A stretch of DNA of 64,000 nt, taken from contig NZ_FQXR01000006.1 in NCBI RefSeq assembly GCF_900130025.1, forward strand, positions 1 through 64,000, given 5' to 3'. Below the pieces are notes generated by a model. That model made no database searches, was not told where the DNA came from, and worked only from the letters and a program-made list of their open reading frames with translations. A program made the translations under genes and the position numbers. Origin of the DNA: Sporanaerobacter acetigenes DSM 13106 (GTDB lineage: Bacteria > Bacillota > Clostridia > Tissierellales > Sporanaerobacteraceae). Each line of letters opens with the position of its first letter. Within the stretch, counting starts at the first letter, position 1. This document shows positions 62,452 to 64,000 of the stretch, one piece after another.

Positions 62452-63591
62452 ATGAACATTAAAAAATTTGTTGCCATTTTTGCAGGGGTAGCTCTTGTAG
62501 CTTTTGGCATTGCTTTTCTATCATACAATTTGTCAGGGGGACATATAAGCTATGGCATTAATGGCAATAGAAAAAAATTCAAGGGAATGAATATCAAATC
62601 TGATGGTTCTAAAGTTAAAATAGGATTAGATGGTATAAATATAGAAGATGAGGATGGAACTAAAGTACAAATAAATCCCGGTGGAATCTATGTAAATGAC
62701 GGAGATGATGTGGTAGATATTTCACCAAATGGAATTATAGTCAATGAAGAAGAAGTAGACATTGATGAATATAATCATTCATCAGATACTAAAAATACAA
62801 AAAAAGAAAATGTAAATGAAGAAAAAACTGAAGATATAGTAGGTATCAAAGATATAATTGTTGAGACTAATTTTGTAGATATAAACTTCATACCCGAAAG
62901 TCGAGATGATATAAAAATAATATATAGTGGGACTATAAAGGCAAATTATATACCTAAATTAAAGACAAAAAAATCTGATGACACTCTTTATATATCTGCC
63001 AAGAAAGAAGATAACAATCTATCACAAAACGTGAGCTATTCAAATTTAAAATTAGATATTCATATTCCTGAAAACTATAAAGAAAATATGAAAATCGTCT
63101 CAACTTCTGGTGATGTGAATTTATCCAAAATGAATTTTAATGATTTGAATTTAGCTACTGTTTCAGGAGATATAAATTTAAATGATTTGAACCTTAAAGA
63201 TTTAGTAGTGAGTACAACTTCAGGGGATATTGATTCTTTAAATATTTCAGCCGATAAAAATATGTTCAATTCTACTTCTGGTGACATTGAAATTAAAAAT
63301 CTCATAGGAAGTGTACAAACAAATACTGTTTCAGGAGATATTGAAATTTCCTACAAGAATTTTAACGACAATATCATTGCTGCTACTGTTTCAGGAGATG
63401 TAAATATAACTCTGCCAAAAAAATCAGAATTCCAAATTAGTGCACAAACTACTTCAGGAGATTTGAAAAGTAATTTTCCTATAACTATTCAAGGAAAGCA
63501 TAAAAATAGTCTTGAAGGCACCGTTGGATCTTCCGAAAACAAAATAAATATTGGCACAGTTTCAGGAGATGTAAATATATATTCAAAGTAA
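62452..63591 (+). CDS. DUF4097 repeat protein, surface-exposed
   Basis: A 379-residue protein with one N-terminal membrane helix (about 5-26), an acidic linker and a C-terminal DUF4097 beta-repeat domain (about 140-379). The repeat unit has the core (T/V)SGD followed by a short hydrophobic strand, seen eight times (for example TSGDVNL, VSGDINL, TSGDIEI, VSGDVNI), typical of a right-handed beta-helix. It lies 11 bp after the DUF1700 gene, in the PadR-DUF1700-DUF4097 operon. Its function is unknown; adhesin-like or sensor roles are proposed for the family. Confidence 0.85.
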   Translation: MNIKKFVAIFAGVALVAFGIAFLSYNLSGGHISYGINGNRKKFKGMNIKSDGSKVKIGLDGINIEDEDGTKVQINPGGIYVNDGDDVVDISPNGIIVNEEEVDIDEYNHSSDTKNTKKENVNEEKTEDIVGIKDIIVETNFVDINFIPESRDDIKIIYSGTIKANYIPKLKTKKSDDTLYISAKKEDNNLSQNVSYSNLKLDIHIPENYKENMKIVSTSGDVNLSKMNFNDLNLATVSGDINLNDLNLKDLVVSTTSGDIDSLNISADKNMFNSTSGDIEIKNLIGSVQTNTVSGDIEISYKNFNDNIIAATVSGDVNITLPKKSEFQISAQTTSGDLKSNFPITIQGKHKNSLEGTVGSSENKINIGTVSGDVNIYSK

Positions 63592-63603
63592 AAGAATATA
63601 GGC

Positions 63604-63626
63604 AGGGGCGACCAAAGGTCGCCCCT
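63604..63626. repeat. GC-rich palindrome AGGGGCGACC-AAA-GGTCGCCCCT
   Basis: A perfect 10-bp stem with 3-nt loop, far richer in G+C than its surroundings and without a T tail. It resembles dispersed extragenic palindromes seen in some Firmicutes. It may also act as a 3'-end hairpin of the DUF4097 operon. Confidence 0.6.
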
Positions 63627-63646
63627 TACAAAAGGGGGTACTGATA

Positions 63647-64000
63647 ATGAGAAGTAAAAATATAGTTCTAATAATTGCTATATCAATTATTTCATTATTG
63701 TTAACTTCATGTATTCCTACAAATACTTTTAATACTAAAGAAACCATACCACTAGAAATAGTTCAAATAATAAAAAATAACAGAAATATATCAAAAAATA
63801 ATGCTAGTGAAAAAATGAAAGAATTTAAAACTAAGTTATATAAATATGAAAATTTTGATGATGAACTGGCACCAGAAAATATTGCAATGAAAAAGGATGA
63901 AATAGTAAGCACTATCTCACTTAGCGAAGCAATAGAAGATGTTGAATATATGTTCAATGTATTAAAATACGCCTATCCTGGATATGAATACTTTGGTGGA
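63647..64000 (+). CDS. Lipoprotein, N-terminal part (cut by window edge)
   Basis: 118 codons are visible before the window ends. The product has a lipoprotein signal peptide (MRSKN..., lipobox LLTSC with Cys22) and a charged segment. DVEYMFNVLKYAYPGY near residue 104 resembles the N-terminal region of S41-type peptidase-like exported proteins. The ribosome binding site GGGGG precedes the ATG. The family assignment is tentative because the catalytic part lies beyond the edge. Confidence 0.6.
   Translation, partial: MRSKNIVLIIAISIISLLLTSCIPTNTFNTKETIPLEIVQIIKNNRNISKNNASEKMKEFKTKLYKYENFDDELAPENIAMKKDEIVSTISLSEAIEDVEYMFNVLKYAYPGYEYFGG

Overview
The window reads as chromosome of a low-GC, strictly anaerobic, amino-acid-fermenting Firmicute, most likely Tissierellia/Clostridia. 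The main reasons are a complete selenocysteine-dependent glycine reductase operon, a clostridial-style tmRNA/SmpB pair, a K+-dependent membrane pyrophosphatase, the cggR-gap-pgk-tpiA-gpmI-eno glycolytic operon and AT-rich codon use throughout. Most genes lie on the minus strand. Only a peptide-signalling regulator near the left end and a block at the right end (59.5-64 kb) run on the plus strand.

Layout. 0.3-1.2 kb: ssrA (tmRNA) and smpB. 1.3-6.3 kb: an RRNPP-type regulator, a tiny secreted-peptide gene overlapping its stop codon, and a convergent two-gene ABC exporter. The regulator and exporter promoters share an almost identical motif. This block lies between rnr and smpB, which are adjacent in many Firmicutes. 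6.6-12.4 kb: rnr, ddl, a membrane-anchored MurF and an alpha/beta hydrolase. 12.6-14.8 kb: hppA and secG. 15-22 kb: eno, gpmI, tpiA, pgk, gap and cggR with promoter and operator. 22.1-29.4 kb: a sugar island (GH29 fucosidase, LacG-like GH1, Lac-family PTS EIIC/EIIA/EIIB, PRD regulator) bracketed by a perfect 37-bp direct repeat. It appears to have split an ancestral rpoN-cggR neighbourhood. 29.4-35.6 kb: rpoN and a BMP-type nucleoside ABC transporter.

35.7-43.8 kb: the glycine reductase operon, in transcription order tandem glycine riboswitch, grdX, trxB, trxA, grdE, grdA, grdB, grdC, grdD. grdA and grdB each carry an in-frame UGA in the known selenocysteine context. Together these proteins reduce glycine to acetyl phosphate and ammonia with electrons from NADPH via thioredoxin. 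43.9-47 kb: Na/Pi cotransporter, trmL and a HAD phosphatase. 47-50.6 kb: a cobalamin riboswitch and a BtuFCD-type importer whose ATPase has an extra C-terminal domain. 50.6-59.3 kb: DUF2225, VanW/G5, a large FtsA-like protein, nth, DUF503, kbl, queG and a nitronate monooxygenase-like flavoprotein. 59.5-64 kb (+): a TtcA-like PP-loop protein, a RodA/FtsW polymerase, a PadR-DUF1700-DUF4097 operon and a truncated lipoprotein at the window edge.

The most promising under-described system is the small peptide-quorum-sensing module at 1.28-6.43 kb. Next are the repeat-bracketed fucosyl-glycan PTS island and the use of a tandem glycine riboswitch to drive a catabolic selenoenzyme operon. All calls come from reading the sequence. 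No database search or folding program was run.
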